A stretch of 64,000 nt of DNA from DATLGB01 sp964242305 (GTDB taxonomy: Bacteria; Actinomycetota; Thermoleophilia; Solirubrobacterales; Solirubrobacteraceae). The DNA lies in the NCBI GenBank assembly GCA_964242305.1, contig CAXTBB010000022.1:5403-69402 (forward strand), in the 5' to 3' direction. Shown piece after piece: positions 7,450 through 15,764 of this stretch; the first letter of the stretch is position 1; each line of letters starts with the position of its first letter. The notes under the pieces are model-generated. The model was given only the letters and a program-made list of their open reading frames with translations. It was not told the DNA's origin and did not search any database. The position numbers and the translations under genes were made by a program.

Positions 7450-8628
7450 CTACGCCGCCAGGCACAACACGGCGTTGTGCCCCCCGAAGCCGAAGGAGTT
7501 GGACAGGCCGACGGCGCGCCCGTTGGCGCTGACGAGCGGGCGCGGGCCGTCAGGGACATAGTCGAGGTCGAGGCCCTCGTCGCGCTGCTCCCAGCCGACG
7601 GTGGGCGGGGCGACGCGCTCGCGCAGGGCGAGCAGCGTCGCGACCGCCTCGACCGCGCCGGCGGCGCCGAGCAGGTGGCCGATGACGGACTTGACGCTGG
7701 AGACGGGGACGGCGCCGGCGCGGTCCCCGAGCGCGGTGTGCAGCGCGGCCGTCTCGGCGGCGTCGTTGAGCGGCGTCGAAGTGCCGTGGGCGTTGACGTA
7801 GTCGACGTCCTCCGCGCTGAGGCGGGCGTCGCGCAGCGCCGCGGCGATCGCCCGGGCGGCGCCGTTGCCGTCGGCCTGCGGGGCGGTGAGATGGTGGGCG
7901 TCGGAGGTGGCGCCGTAGCCGATCAGCTCGCCGAGGACGTTGGCCCCGCGCGCGTCGGCGCGGTCGCCGTCCTCCAGCACGAGCACGCCCGCGCCCTCCC
8001 CCATGACGAAGCCGTCGCGGCGGGCGTCGAAAGGCCGCGAGATGCCGCTGTCGCTGAGCGCGTCCATGGCCGCGAAGGCGGCGTGGGCGAGGTCGGTGTG
8101 GGCGGCCTCGGCGCCGCCGGTGATGACCGCGTCGCAGTCACCCGCGGCGATCGCGCGCGCGGCGGCGCCGATGGCGTGCGCGCCGGCCGCGCAGGCGGAC
8201 ACCGTCCCGAAGACCTGGCCGCGGAAGCCGTGGCGCATCGCCACCGCGGCGGGCGCGGCGTTGCTCATCATCAGCGGGATGGAGAGCGGTGGGACGGGGG
8301 CGTCGTCGCGGAGGCGGTCGTAGCCCTCGAGCAGCGTCCCGATGCCGCCGATGCCGGTGCCGATGATGCAGCCGACGCGGTCGGGGTCGTAGGCGGTGTC
8401 GTCCCAGTCGGCGAGCGCCTCCGCGGCCGCGGCCAGCGCGAGCTGGGTGAAGCGGTCCGAGCGGCGGGCGAGCTTGCGCGGCAGGTGGTCCTCCGGCGCG
8501 AAGTCGCAGCGCGCGATGCCGTCGGCAATGGCGACCTCGCCCGCGCACCAGCGCTCGTGCAGCGTGGCCGCGCCCGCGCCGAGCGGCGTGATCGCCCCGA
8601 TGCCCGTGATGACGACGCGCCGTTGCAC
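7450..8628 (-). CDS. fabF: 3-oxoacyl-[acyl-carrier-protein] synthase II
   Basis: 392 residues. The GTG start at 8628 shares its first base with the acpP stop (TAGTG). It begins RRVVITGIGAITPLG, the standard KAS II opening. The nucleophile is Cys146 in VSACAAG, the first catalytic His sits in YVNAHGTSTPLND, and the second in KSVIGHLLGAAGAVE. The C-terminal GLSNSFGFGGHN loop is intact. It condenses malonyl-ACP with the growing acyl-ACP. Slightly shorter than the usual ~412 residues but with no missing motif. Confidence 0.95.
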   Translation of the reverse strand: MQRRVVITGIGAITPLGAGAATLHERWCAGEVAIADGIARCDFAPEDHLPRKLARRSDRFTQLALAAAAEALADWDDTAYDPDRVGCIIGTGIGGIGTLLEGYDRLRDDAPVPPLSIPLMMSNAAPAAVAMRHGFRGQVFGTVSACAAGAHAIGAAARAIAAGDCDAVITGGAEAAHTDLAHAAFAAMDALSDSGISRPFDARRDGFVMGEGAGVLVLEDGDRADARGANVLGELIGYGATSDAHHLTAPQADGNGAARAIAAALRDARLSAEDVDYVNAHGTSTPLNDAAETAALHTALGDRAGAVPVSSVKSVIGHLLGAAGAVEAVATLLALRERVAPPTVGWEQRDEGLDLDYVPDGPRPLVSANGRAVGLSNSFGFGGHNAVLCLAA

Positions 8629-8879
8629 TACGCCCGCGACGCGATCAGGGTGACGGCGTCCTCGACGGTCTTCAGCGCGGGCATGTCCTCGCCCTTGAGC
8701 TCGACGCCGTACTCCTCCTGGACGATCTGAGCGAGCTCGACGAGGTCGAGCGAGTCGACGTCGAGCGCCTCGAAGGTGGCGTCGGGGGTGATGGCGTCGG
8801 GGTCGGCGCCGAACTCGATCAGGGCTGCGACAACCCGTGCGTGGATGGTGTCTCGGGAAACGGTCTGGCTGGTGCTCAT
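8628..8879 (-). CDS. acpP: Acyl carrier protein
   Basis: 83 residues, acidic, four-helix. The phosphopantetheine attachment site is Ser43 in LDVDSLDLVELA. The ATG at 8879 is preceded by AAAGGA about 8 nt upstream, one of the clearest ribosome-binding sites in the operon, fitting the need for high ACP output. Between fabG and acpP there is a 58-nt gap, the largest inside the operon. The first 10 residues (MSTSQTVSRD) are longer than in E. coli ACP, as is common in actinobacteria. Confidence 0.95.
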   Translation of the reverse strand: MSTSQTVSRDTIHARVVAALIEFGADPDAITPDATFEALDVDSLDLVELAQIVQEEYGVELKGEDMPALKTVEDAVTLIASRA

Positions 8880-8937
8880 GGAGTGGTCCTTTGATCGGGA
8901 TGAAGGGGCCAGTGAGTACGGCTGCGCCGTAGGCGCG

Positions 8938-9627
8938 TCATGCCGACAGCCCTCCGTCGACTGTCAGTGTGGTTCCGGTGACGTAGGAGGCTTCGGGGGA
9001 GGCGAGGAAGCGCACGCAGGCGGCGACCTCCTCGGGGGTGCCGACCCGGCGGGCGGGGATGTGCTCGGCGATGCCGTTGACGTTGGCGGTCATGTCGGTG
9101 GCGATGAAGCCGGGGGCGACGGCGTTGACGGTCACCCCGCGGCGGGCGACCTCGGCGGCGACGGTGGCGGTGAAGCCGATCAGGCCGGCCTTGGCGGCGG
9201 CGTAGTTGGCCTGGCCGGGGTTGGCGCGCTGGCCGACGATGGAGGCGACGTTGACGATGCGCCCGAAGCGCGCGCGGATCATCGGGCGCAGCACGCGACG
9301 GGTGAGGCGGAAGGCAGCGGTGAGGTTGGTCGCGAGGACGGTGTCCCAGTCGTCGTCCGTGAGCGAGGGGCTGAGGCCGTCGGCGGTGACGCCCGCGTTG
9401 TTGACCAGCACGAGGACGGGGACGCCGAACGCCTCCTCGGCGGCGGGGATGAGCGCCTCCGCGGCACCGGGCTCGGTGATGTCGTGGCGCAGCGCGACGG
9501 CACCCTCGATCCCGTCGCCCGAGCGCGAGACCACCGCGACAGGCCAGCCCGCGTCGGCCAGGGCGCGGGCGGTCGCGGCGCCGATGCCGCGCGAGCCGCC
9601 GGTGACCAGCGCGCATCCGTCTACCAC
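8938..9627 (-). CDS. fabG: 3-oxoacyl-[acyl-carrier-protein] reductase
   Basis: 229 residues from GTG 9627, 7 nt inside the end of fabH. Classic SDR: TGGSRGIG cofactor motif at 9-16, NNAG at 76-79, and catalytic Ser129, Tyr142 and Lys146 (YAAAK). The C-terminal SYVTGTTLTVDGG motif is complete. It reduces 3-ketoacyl-ACP with NADPH. The upstream part of the same frame lies in fabH and has no better start. GTG 9627 gives the normal short FabG N-terminus (MVDGCALVTGGSRG). Confidence 0.95.
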   Translation of the reverse strand: MVDGCALVTGGSRGIGAATARALADAGWPVAVVSRSGDGIEGAVALRHDITEPGAAEALIPAAEEAFGVPVLVLVNNAGVTADGLSPSLTDDDWDTVLATNLTAAFRLTRRVLRPMIRARFGRIVNVASIVGQRANPGQANYAAAKAGLIGFTATVAAEVARRGVTVNAVAPGFIATDMTANVNGIAEHIPARRVGTPEEVAACVRFLASPEASYVTGTTLTVDGGLSA

Positions 9628-10547
9628 GTGATCACCCCGGCTCCCCACGTGAAGCCGCCGCCGAACGCGCACAGCAGGATCCGCTCGCCGGGCTGCGGCT
9701 GTGCTTCGTGCAGCGCCAGTGGCAGCGACGCCGCGGAGACGTTGCCATAGCGCTCGATGCAGTCGATCACCCTGGCCGGGTCGAGCCCGAGCCGCCGCCC
9801 GACTGCCTTGACGATGCGCGAGTTGGCCTGGTGGAAGACGAAGCGGTCGATGTCCTCGATCCCGACCTCGTGGGCGACCTGGCTCATGCGCTCGACGGCG
9901 TGGCGGAAGACGTCGGAGCCGGCCATGCGGACGATGCCGTCGCGCTCGGCGTAGAGCAGGTCGCGGTGGTGCTCGCTGCGCAGGACGATCGGTCCCAGCT
10001 GCGTGTCCGCGGTCACCAGCAGCGCGCCGGCGCCGTCGGCGAAGATCGCCGCCGTGCCGCGGTCGTCGTGGTCGAGCATCTGCGACAGGTGCTCGGCGCC
10101 GACGACCAGCACCGACTCGGCGCGTCCCGACTCGATCTGCGCGGAGGCGAGTGACAGGCCGACCAGGAACCCGGTGCAGGCGACGTTGACGTCGAAGCCG
10201 GCGGTGGCGCCGACCCGCGCGGCCACCTCGCTCGCCAGGGCCGGGATCAGGTCGTCGGCCGAGCAGGTGGCCACGATGACCAGGTCGGGGCGGACGCCAT
10301 TCAGCGCGCGCTCGGCGGCGAGCGTGGTCAAGTCCGCCAGGCGCTCGCCCGGTGCCAGCCAGCGGCGCTCGCGGATCCCGGTCCGCGACTCGATCCAGTC
10401 CTCCGTCACCCCGAGCCGCTCCGCGATCACCGCGTTGGGGACGACGTGGTCGGGCACCGCGATCCCGACCGTGGGACTGAGGGGACTGTCCCCTGAGTCC
10501 CACGCGCGGGACTGAGGGGACTGTCCCCTGAGTCCCAGGTCAGACAC
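9621..10547 (-). CDS. fabH: 3-oxoacyl-[acyl-carrier-protein] synthase III, with repeat-encoded N-terminal extension
   Basis: 308 residues from GTG 10547, overlapping the fabD stop. The catalytic triad is complete: Cys124 (VACTGFL), His239 (FHQANSRI) and Asn269 (GNVSAAS). TRTGIRER-like ESRTGIRERR is also present. It starts fatty-acid chains from acyl-CoA and malonyl-ACP. Residues about 4-26 are translated from two copies of a 29-bp palindromic repeat (10473-10536). The family sequence proper begins only at VGIAVPDHVVPN. A GTG at the VPDHVV valine would remove the repeat-derived residues but also the first strand. The coupled GTG 10547 is preferred. Confidence 0.92.
   Translation of the reverse strand: MSDLGLRGQSPQSRAWDSGDSPLSPTVGIAVPDHVVPNAVIAERLGVTEDWIESRTGIRERRWLAPGERLADLTTLAAERALNGVRPDLVIVATCSADDLIPALASEVAARVGATAGFDVNVACTGFLVGLSLASAQIESGRAESVLVVGAEHLSQMLDHDDRGTAAIFADGAGALLVTADTQLGPIVLRSEHHRDLLYAERDGIVRMAGSDVFRHAVERMSQVAHEVGIEDIDRFVFHQANSRIVKAVGRRLGLDPARVIDCIERYGNVSAASLPLALHEAQPQPGERILLCAFGGGFTWGAGVITW
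10473..10536. repeat. Two copies of a 29-bp palindromic repeat inside fabH
   Basis: Identical copies lie at 10473-10501 and 10508-10536, separated by ACGCGC. Each has the core GGGGACTGTCCCC (6-bp perfect arms, one central base), flanked by GGGACTGA on the left and TGAGTCCC on the right. The whole is therefore a near-perfect dyad. A shortened copy of the core occurs at 33007-33019. It resembles the small dispersed palindromes found in many genomes. Here it is read in frame as part of FabH. Confidence 0.85.
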
Positions 10548-11361
10548 TGACGCGCTCCGCGGTGCGGGCGATGCGCTTGACCGTGTTGGCCAGGACCTTG
10601 CCGGGACCGGCGTCGACGAAGCGCTCGACGCCGGCGGCCTGCAGGGCCTGGACCGTCTCCCGCCAGCGGACGGGCGCGGTCAACGCCTCGGCGAGGCGGC
10701 GGCGGACGTCGTCGAGGGGCGCGGCGGTCACGCACGAGTAGACCGGCACGCGCGGCGGGCGGACGTAGGTCGCGTGCAGCGCCTCTGCCCACTCGGGAAC
10801 GGCGGCGGCCATGAAGGGCGAGTGGAAGGCGCCGGCGACGTTGAGCTCGAGCACGCGGACGCCGGCGTCGCGCAGCGCGTTGCCGGCCGCGGTCAGCTCG
10901 TCCCGGCCGCCGGAGAGCACCAGCTGGCCCGGCGCGTTGTCGTTGGCGACCACGACGCCGGTCTCGGCCGCGATCGCCGTCACGACGTCGTCGTCGCCAC
11001 CCAGCGCCGCCAGCATCGAGCCGCCGCCGCAGGCGCTCATCAGCCGGCCGCGCAGGGCGGCCAGGCGGACGGCGTCGCGTTCGGAGATGACCCGCGCGGC
11101 CGCCAGCGCGGTCAGCTCGCCGAGCGAGTGGCCGGCCACCGCGGCGGGGGGACGGTAGGGCTTGAGCTCACCCCAGTTGGCCAGGCTCGCGACGAGGATC
11201 GCCGGCTGGGCGAAGCGCGTGTCCTCGTCGGCGCGCGGGAACGGGTCCTCGCCGGCGAACTCGGTGGCGAGGTCGACGAGGTCGGGCCGCAGCGCGACCG
11301 CGCGGTCGCGCATGTCGGGGGTCTGGCTGCCCTGTCCGGGGAAGAGGATCGCGGTCTGCAT
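10540..11361 (-). CDS. fabD: Malonyl-CoA:acyl-carrier-protein transacylase
   Basis: 273 residues from ATG 11361, the first gene of the fatty-acid operon. It opens with TAILFPGQGSQ. The catalytic serine is Ser79 in the nucleophile elbow GHSLGE, and the catalytic histidine is His180 in GAFHSPFM. It also has the usual PVYSCVTAAP strand. It loads malonyl groups onto ACP. Somewhat short compared with the ~310-residue norm, mainly in the small ferredoxin-like subdomain. The 157 nt upstream, up to the divergent SRPBCC gene, must hold the operon promoter. Confidence 0.94.
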   Translation of the reverse strand: MQTAILFPGQGSQTPDMRDRAVALRPDLVDLATEFAGEDPFPRADEDTRFAQPAILVASLANWGELKPYRPPAAVAGHSLGELTALAAARVISERDAVRLAALRGRLMSACGGGSMLAALGGDDDVVTAIAAETGVVVANDNAPGQLVLSGGRDELTAAGNALRDAGVRVLELNVAGAFHSPFMAAAVPEWAEALHATYVRPPRVPVYSCVTAAPLDDVRRRLAEALTAPVRWRETVQALQAAGVERFVDAGPGKVLANTVKRIARTAERVSV

Positions 11362-11414
11362 CCGTGCAGACCCTCACCCCTCCGCCCGTCATCGGCGACG
11401 CCGGCCGGACCGAC

Positions 11415-11435
11415 GACCCCCCGGTCGGGGGGGTC
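11415..11435. promoter_or_regulatory. GC hairpin in the divergent fabD / SRPBCC intergenic region
   Basis: GACCCCCC (11415-11422) and GGGGGGTC (11428-11435) are perfect 8-bp arms around GGTCG. It sits 54 nt upstream of the fabD start. It could be an operator for the fatty-acid operon or simply a GC-run artefact. No clear -10/-35 pair was found next to it. Confidence 0.3.
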
Positions 11436-11518
11436 CCCGGGAACCGTCGGGGGGTGGCGTCCTCAGTGCTCCGGAATGCCGCGCGGTGACGAGCCTCACG
11501 GCGGGTAGTCCTGCTCCC

Positions 11519-11914
11519 ATGCCCCACGTCTACGCCGCCGACTCGCCCGCCCCGCCCGCTGAGGCCTGGTCGCTGCTGGCCCAACCGCGGCGCTGGGCGG
11601 AATGGGCGCCGCACGTGCGCGGCGCCTGGAACCTGGGGTCACCCGAGGTCGAGGCGGGCAGGCGCGGCGCGGCGCGGCTCCTCGGCCTCGTCCCCGTGCC
11701 GGCGCAGATCACCGCCAAGTCGCCGGGACGCTCGTGGACCTGGCGCGTCGGTCCCGTCGAGATGATCCACGCCGTCCATCCCACGCCGGTCGGCTGCCGG
11801 GTCTCCACGACGCTGGCGGCGCCCGGTCCGCTGGAGGCGGCCCTGGCCGCGACCTACGGGCCGGTCATCCAGCTGATGATGCGCCGGCTCGCGACCGTGA
11901 GCGGCGGCGGCTAG
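11519..11914 (+). CDS. SRPBCC-superfamily (START-like) protein
   Basis: 131 residues from ATG 11519. The pattern is typical of polyketide-cyclase/START-like hydrophobic-ligand-binding folds: an early strand (HVYAADSPAPPAEAWSLLAQPRRWAEWAPHV), a long antiparallel sheet (AAARLLGLVPVPAQITAKSPGRSWTWRVG; MIHAVHPTPVGCRVSTTLAAPG), then a C-terminal helix (LEAALAATYGPVIQLMMRRLATV). The ligand is unknown. It is divergent from fabD and convergent with the response regulator, overlapping it by 4 nt at the stops. Confidence 0.82.
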   Translation: MPHVYAADSPAPPAEAWSLLAQPRRWAEWAPHVRGAWNLGSPEVEAGRRGAARLLGLVPVPAQITAKSPGRSWTWRVGPVEMIHAVHPTPVGCRVSTTLAAPGPLEAALAATYGPVIQLMMRRLATVSGGG

Positions 11915-12516
11915 GTCAGCAGCCCGAGCCGCTGCGCGCGCTGGACCGCCTCGGCCCGGTTGCGGACCTTGAGCTTGCGATAGAGCTTGCCCGTGTGCTC
12001 CTTGACCGTGTGCGGGGAGAGGAACAGCCGCGCGGCGATCTCGGGGTTGGTGGCGCCGGAGGCGATCAGGTCCAGGACCTCGCGCTCGCGGCCGGTGAGC
12101 AGCCCGGCGGCGGCCTCGTCCTGGGGCTCGAACACCGTCATCCCCAGACCGACCATGCGCACGGCGCGGGCGACGTCCCCCGCGTCCCAGTCCTTGGAGA
12201 CGAAGCCGCTGGCCCCCGCCGCCCGGGCGGCGGTCGCCGAGATGCGCCCGGCGCCGGAGATGAGCAGGACGCTGGTGGACGGCGAGACCTCGCGCAGCCG
12301 GGTGCAGACCTCGGCTCCCGACTCGGCGCCCAGGAACAGGTCGACCAGCGCGACGTGGGGCGCGTAGCGGCGGGCGTGGTCGACCGCCTCGTCCCCCGAC
12401 CGCGCCGACAGGAAGCGCTCCACCCACGGCTGCTCGCCCAGCATCAGCCGGAAGCCCCAGTGGACGACGTCGTGGTCGTCCACGACGAGGATCTTCAGCT
12501 TGCGCTCGGCCATCAC
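11911..12516 (-). CDS. LuxR/NarL-family response regulator
   Basis: 201 residues from GTG 12516 (ATG 12513 is an equally good start). Receiver domain: acidic pair DDHD at 13-16 and phospho-acceptor Asp59 in ALVDLFLG. The conserved Lys lies in SGFVSKDWDAGD. C-terminal LuxR HTH: LTGREREVLDLIASGATNPEIAARLFLSPHTVKEHTGKLYRKLKVRNRAEA. The start overlaps the stop of the upstream histidine kinase gene, so the pair is co-translated. The regulated genes are unknown. The adjacent SRPBCC and GCS2 genes are possible targets by position only. Confidence 0.93.
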   Translation of the reverse strand: MMAERKLKILVVDDHDVVHWGFRLMLGEQPWVERFLSARSGDEAVDHARRYAPHVALVDLFLGAESGAEVCTRLREVSPSTSVLLISGAGRISATAARAAGASGFVSKDWDAGDVARAVRMVGLGMTVFEPQDEAAAGLLTGREREVLDLIASGATNPEIAARLFLSPHTVKEHTGKLYRKLKVRNRAEAVQRAQRLGLLT

Positions 12517-13595
12517 CGCGGCACCGTCAGCCGGACGCGCCAGCGCTCGCCGTCCAGCGGGCCGAAGTCGACGATGCCGCCCGACTCGAGCGCCTCGAAC
12601 GCGGCCAGCCGCAGCCCCACGCCGGCACCGGGCGTCCGGCTCACGCGCGGCACGCCGTCGTTGACGACCTCGAGGACGAACGCCCCGCCGGCGTCGCGGA
12701 TGCGCACGTCGACGCGGCTCGGGCTCGCGTGCTTGACGGCGTTGCGGACGGCTTCGCGCAGGACGCTGCGCGCCACCGCGGGCAGCTCGTCGTCCGTCGC
12801 CTCGACGGCGATCTCGAGTCCGGGGTGCTGGCCGTTGAGCCGCGCCAGCTCCTCGCGCAGGTCCGTCGTGGACGGGCGCTGGGTGGCCGGCAGCAGGGCG
12901 GTGCGCAGCTCACTCAGCGCGGTCTGGATCTCCTCCCGCGCGCGTTCCCGGTCCGCTGCGCGCAGATCCCCCTCCCCCGCCAGCGCGAGCGACACGCCGA
13001 ACAGCCGCTGGACGACCTCCTCGTGCAGGTCTCGCGCGAGGTCGATCCGCTCGCTCAGGCGCCGGGCGAGCTCGTGCTCGTGGGTGGCGTGGCGGGCGGC
13101 GGCGGCCAGGCCGGCGATCTTGCCCAGCGACCACAGCGTGTGACGCTGCGCGTTGGTGAGCGGGCCCAGCTCGGCGAGCCGGTCGGCCACGATCACGCCG
13201 ATCCCGCGCCCGCCCGCCGACATCGGGATGCAGACGACGCGACCCCCGTCGAGCAGGTGGTGGAACTCCGCCGGCAGCTGGCGCTCCATGTGCTCCATCA
13301 CCACCACGGCGTCGTCGCGCAGCGCGTCGGCGGCGAGCGTCACCTGCTCGGCGGTCGGCGACACGCCGGCGAACAGCTCCAGGGAGAGGTTGTGCGCGCC
13401 GACCGCGCGCACCAGCCGGCGCTCCCCGTCGTAGGCGAAGATCACGGCACGGCGCATGTCGGCCAGCAGGCAGGTCGCGTCGGCGAGTCGCGAGTAGAAG
13501 GCGTCGGTGGCGCCGGCCTCGGCGTCGGACAGCAGCGCGGCGAACAGGTCGACGGCCTCGACCGGCATGAGCGGCTTGAGCGTGGTGTCCGGCAT
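12513..13595 (-). CDS. Soluble GAF-domain sensor histidine kinase (NarL/DesK type)
   Basis: 360 residues from ATG 13595. Residues ~20-165 form a GAF-like sensor (DAFYSRLADATCLLADMRRAVIFAYDGERRLVRAVGAH and IPMSAGGRGIGVIVADR). The dimerisation domain carries the phospho-acceptor His191 in ARDLHEEVVQRLFG. The ATPase end has SVLREAVRNAVKHA (N-box), then VVNDGVP and GAGVGLRLAAFEALESGG (G-boxes). No membrane segment, so it senses a cytosolic signal. Operonic with the response regulator (overlapping stop/start). Confidence 0.93.
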   Translation of the reverse strand: MPDTTLKPLMPVEAVDLFAALLSDAEAGATDAFYSRLADATCLLADMRRAVIFAYDGERRLVRAVGAHNLSLELFAGVSPTAEQVTLAADALRDDAVVVMEHMERQLPAEFHHLLDGGRVVCIPMSAGGRGIGVIVADRLAELGPLTNAQRHTLWSLGKIAGLAAAARHATHEHELARRLSERIDLARDLHEEVVQRLFGVSLALAGEGDLRAADRERAREEIQTALSELRTALLPATQRPSTTDLREELARLNGQHPGLEIAVEATDDELPAVARSVLREAVRNAVKHASPSRVDVRIRDAGGAFVLEVVNDGVPRVSRTPGAGVGLRLAAFEALESGGIVDFGPLDGERWRVRLTVPR

Positions 13596-13808
13596 AGCCC
13601 TCAGACCAGTAGTACACGCCGCTTAACGAAGGTGACGCGAAGCGGACCGTTTGAGGTCCCTCACGCCGGCGCAAGCGCCAGGCGGTTGGGCGGCGGGCCT
13701 TGCACCTCGGTGGCCTCGCTCTTTCGGTCCAACTTCGCGTCTGGGGAGAACCATACGCTCCAGGGGCTCTGGCGCAAGGGGCCTTCGCACGATGATCCCG
13801 CTCCTTCC

Positions 13809-14822
13809 GTGAAAACGCTCTTCGACGAGGTCCCACCGGGGACGATCGGGCTCGAGGAGGAGGTCCTGCTACTCGATCCGGGGACCTTCCTGCCGGCGCC
13901 GATCGGGCCGCAGCTGGCCGAGCGCGTCGCCGAGGTGACCGAGGAGCTGCCCGCCGCGCAGGTCGAGCTCGTCACGCGCCCGCACGCCACCGCCGCCGAG
14001 GCGCTGGCCGAGCTGGCCGCGGGGCGTGCGGCGCTGGCCGCGGCGTGCGCGGGCGCCGCCCTGCCGGCGGCCGCGGCGCTGCACCCGACCGCCCGCGGGG
14101 CGATGGCGGTCAACCCCGGGCCCCGCTACCAGCTGTCGGACCGGCTGCACCGATGGGCGCTGCGCCGCCAGCTCATCGGCGCGCTGCAGATCCACATCGC
14201 CGTCGGCGGCGCCGACCGCACCCTCGCCGTCTACAACGCGCTCCGCGGCCTGCTGCCCGAGCTCGGCGCGCTGGCGGCGGCCGCGCCCTTCTTCGAGGGA
14301 GAGGACACCGGCCTGGCCTCGGCGCGCCCGATCGTGTCCGGCCTGCTCCCGCGCCAGGGCATCCCGCCCGCCATCTCCTCCTGGGACGCGTTCGCCGCCG
14401 AGCTCGCGTGGGGCGCCCGGACCGGCGGCCTCGGCAGCCCGAGCCGCTGGTGGTACGAGCTGCGCCCCCACCTCACACACGGGACGCTGGAGATCCGCGT
14501 CCCCGACGTCCAGCCGTCGCTGGCCGGCGCCGCCGTCGTGGTCGACGCGTGCGTGACGATCGTGCGCGGGCTCAGCGAGCGCTTCGACGCCGGCGAACCG
14601 CTGCCCGTGCACCCGTCGTGGCGGATCTCCGAGAACCGCTGGACGGCGCTGGCCGACGGCCTCGACGCCTCGCTCGCCGACCTGGTGACCGGCGCGCCGA
14701 TGCCGGTCCGCGACCGCTTGGCGGCGCTCGGCGTCACCGTGCCCGAGCGCACCGCCGCCGAGGCGCTGCGCGAGGTTGGCGTGGACGGCGCGGCGGCGTG
14801 GCTCGCCTCCGTCTTCCTTTAG
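13809..14822 (+). CDS. Glutamate-cysteine ligase family 2 (YbdK/GCS2 carboxylate-amine ligase)
   Basis: 337 residues from GTG 13809. The N-terminus TIGLEEEVLLLDP is the GxEEE motif of the GCS2 family, which binds the metal/ATP. Later come QLIGALQIHIAVGGADRTL (the H-x-H-x strand), SRWWYELRPHLTHGTLEIRVPDVQPSL (a C-terminal family signature) and HPSWRISENRW. It condenses an amino acid with an amine/cysteine using ATP. Actinobacterial members include EgtA-like and unknown ligases, so glutathione synthesis should not be assumed. The 213-nt upstream gap shared with the kinase contains a small hairpin (GGACC/GGTCC, 13644-13659) but no obvious promoter. Confidence 0.88.
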   Translation: MKTLFDEVPPGTIGLEEEVLLLDPGTFLPAPIGPQLAERVAEVTEELPAAQVELVTRPHATAAEALAELAAGRAALAAACAGAALPAAAALHPTARGAMAVNPGPRYQLSDRLHRWALRRQLIGALQIHIAVGGADRTLAVYNALRGLLPELGALAAAAPFFEGEDTGLASARPIVSGLLPRQGIPPAISSWDAFAAELAWGARTGGLGSPSRWWYELRPHLTHGTLEIRVPDVQPSLAGAAVVVDACVTIVRGLSERFDAGEPLPVHPSWRISENRWTALADGLDASLADLVTGAPMPVRDRLAALGVTVPERTAAEALREVGVDGAAAWLASVFL

Positions 14823-14844
14823 TCGTTGCTGCGACAATGAGGGG

Positions 14845-15687
14845 GTGGAATCCTCTGCCCAGTGGCTCCCCCCGCGGCCGGTCTCCGAGCCGCCGCCCAT
14901 CGCGCCCGACCCCGAGCCGGCCTGGAAGCGCATCCTTGGTCCGTTCGCCGTCGTCGCGGTGGCCATCGCCAAGTTCGGCAAGGTCGCCCTCATCGCCCTC
15001 AAGGGCGCGAAGTTCGCGACGACGTCGATCTCGATGCTCGTCTCGATCGCCGCCTACACGCTGATCTTCGGGCTGCCCTTCGCGATCGGCTTCGTCGCGC
15101 TGCTGTTCGTGCACGAGATGGGCCACTACATCCAGCTGCGCCGCGAGGGCGTCAAGCCGGGCCGCATGATCTTCGTCCCGCTGCTGGGCGCCGTCATCTC
15201 CGCGCGCTCGTTCGGCGGGAGCGCGCTGGCCGAGGCCCGCGTCGGCCTCGCCGGCCCCATCCTCGGCTCGTTCGGAGCGCTGCTCGTCGCCGTCGCTTCC
15301 GTCGTCTTCGACTCCGACATGCTCCGGGCGCTCGCCTTCACCGGCTTCTTCCTGAACCTCTTCAACCTGCTCCCGGTCGTCCCGCTCGACGGCGGCCGGG
15401 CGATGGCCGCCATGGCCCCCTGGATGTGGTTCGTCGGCCTCGGCGCCGTCGTGGGGCTCGTGTTCTGGCGGCCCAACCCGATCCTCATCCTGATCGCCGT
15501 CTTCGGCACGCTCGAGGTCTACCGCCGCTGGCAGGACCGCAAGAAGGGCATGGACGGCAACGTGGACTACTACGCCGTCCCCACCCGGTACCGCTGGCTC
15601 GTCGGCGGCGTCTACGTCGGCCTCATCGTCGCGCTCGCGTTCGGGATGGACATCACCCACCTCGTCCGCGACTTCAACGACGTCTGA
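14845..15687 (+). CDS. Site-2-protease-family (M50) membrane metalloprotease
   Basis: 280 residues from GTG 14845, 22 nt after the ligase stop. Several hydrophobic segments are present. The zinc motif HEMGH lies at 90-94 in LLFVHEMGHYIQL, and the third ligand region is NLLPVVPLDGGRAMAAM. Pro-rich N-terminal ~25 residues face the cytosol. M50 proteases cut substrates within the membrane, often anti-sigma factors. The substrate here is unknown, and the ECF anti-sigma protein at 4626 has no membrane segment, so it is not an obvious target. Confidence 0.9.
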   Translation: MESSAQWLPPRPVSEPPPIAPDPEPAWKRILGPFAVVAVAIAKFGKVALIALKGAKFATTSISMLVSIAAYTLIFGLPFAIGFVALLFVHEMGHYIQLRREGVKPGRMIFVPLLGAVISARSFGGSALAEARVGLAGPILGSFGALLVAVASVVFDSDMLRALAFTGFFLNLFNLLPVVPLDGGRAMAAMAPWMWFVGLGAVVGLVFWRPNPILILIAVFGTLEVYRRWQDRKKGMDGNVDYYAVPTRYRWLVGGVYVGLIVALAFGMDITHLVRDFNDV

Positions 15688-15709
15688 GACCATCTGGGGG
15701 CCCACCTCC

Positions 15710-15754
15710 GGCGGCCATTTACGACCCTCGCGACGCCGAGGCCGACTGGCCGCC
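15710..15754. terminator. Long-loop inverted repeat between convergent M50 and smpB genes
   Basis: GGCGGCCA (15710-15717) and TGGCCGCC (15747-15754) are perfect 8-bp complements with a 29-nt loop. It lies in the 77-nt gap between convergent stops. The loop length is long for a terminator, so the call is tentative. Confidence 0.3.
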
Positions 15755-15764
15755 TACGGCACCC

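Noticed and set aside
6145..8730. Long plus-strand open frame opposite the fatty-acid genes
   Set aside because: Its translation is low-complexity Arg/Gly/Asp/Val-rich with no family motif. It is the third-position GC shadow of the well-supported minus-strand genes.
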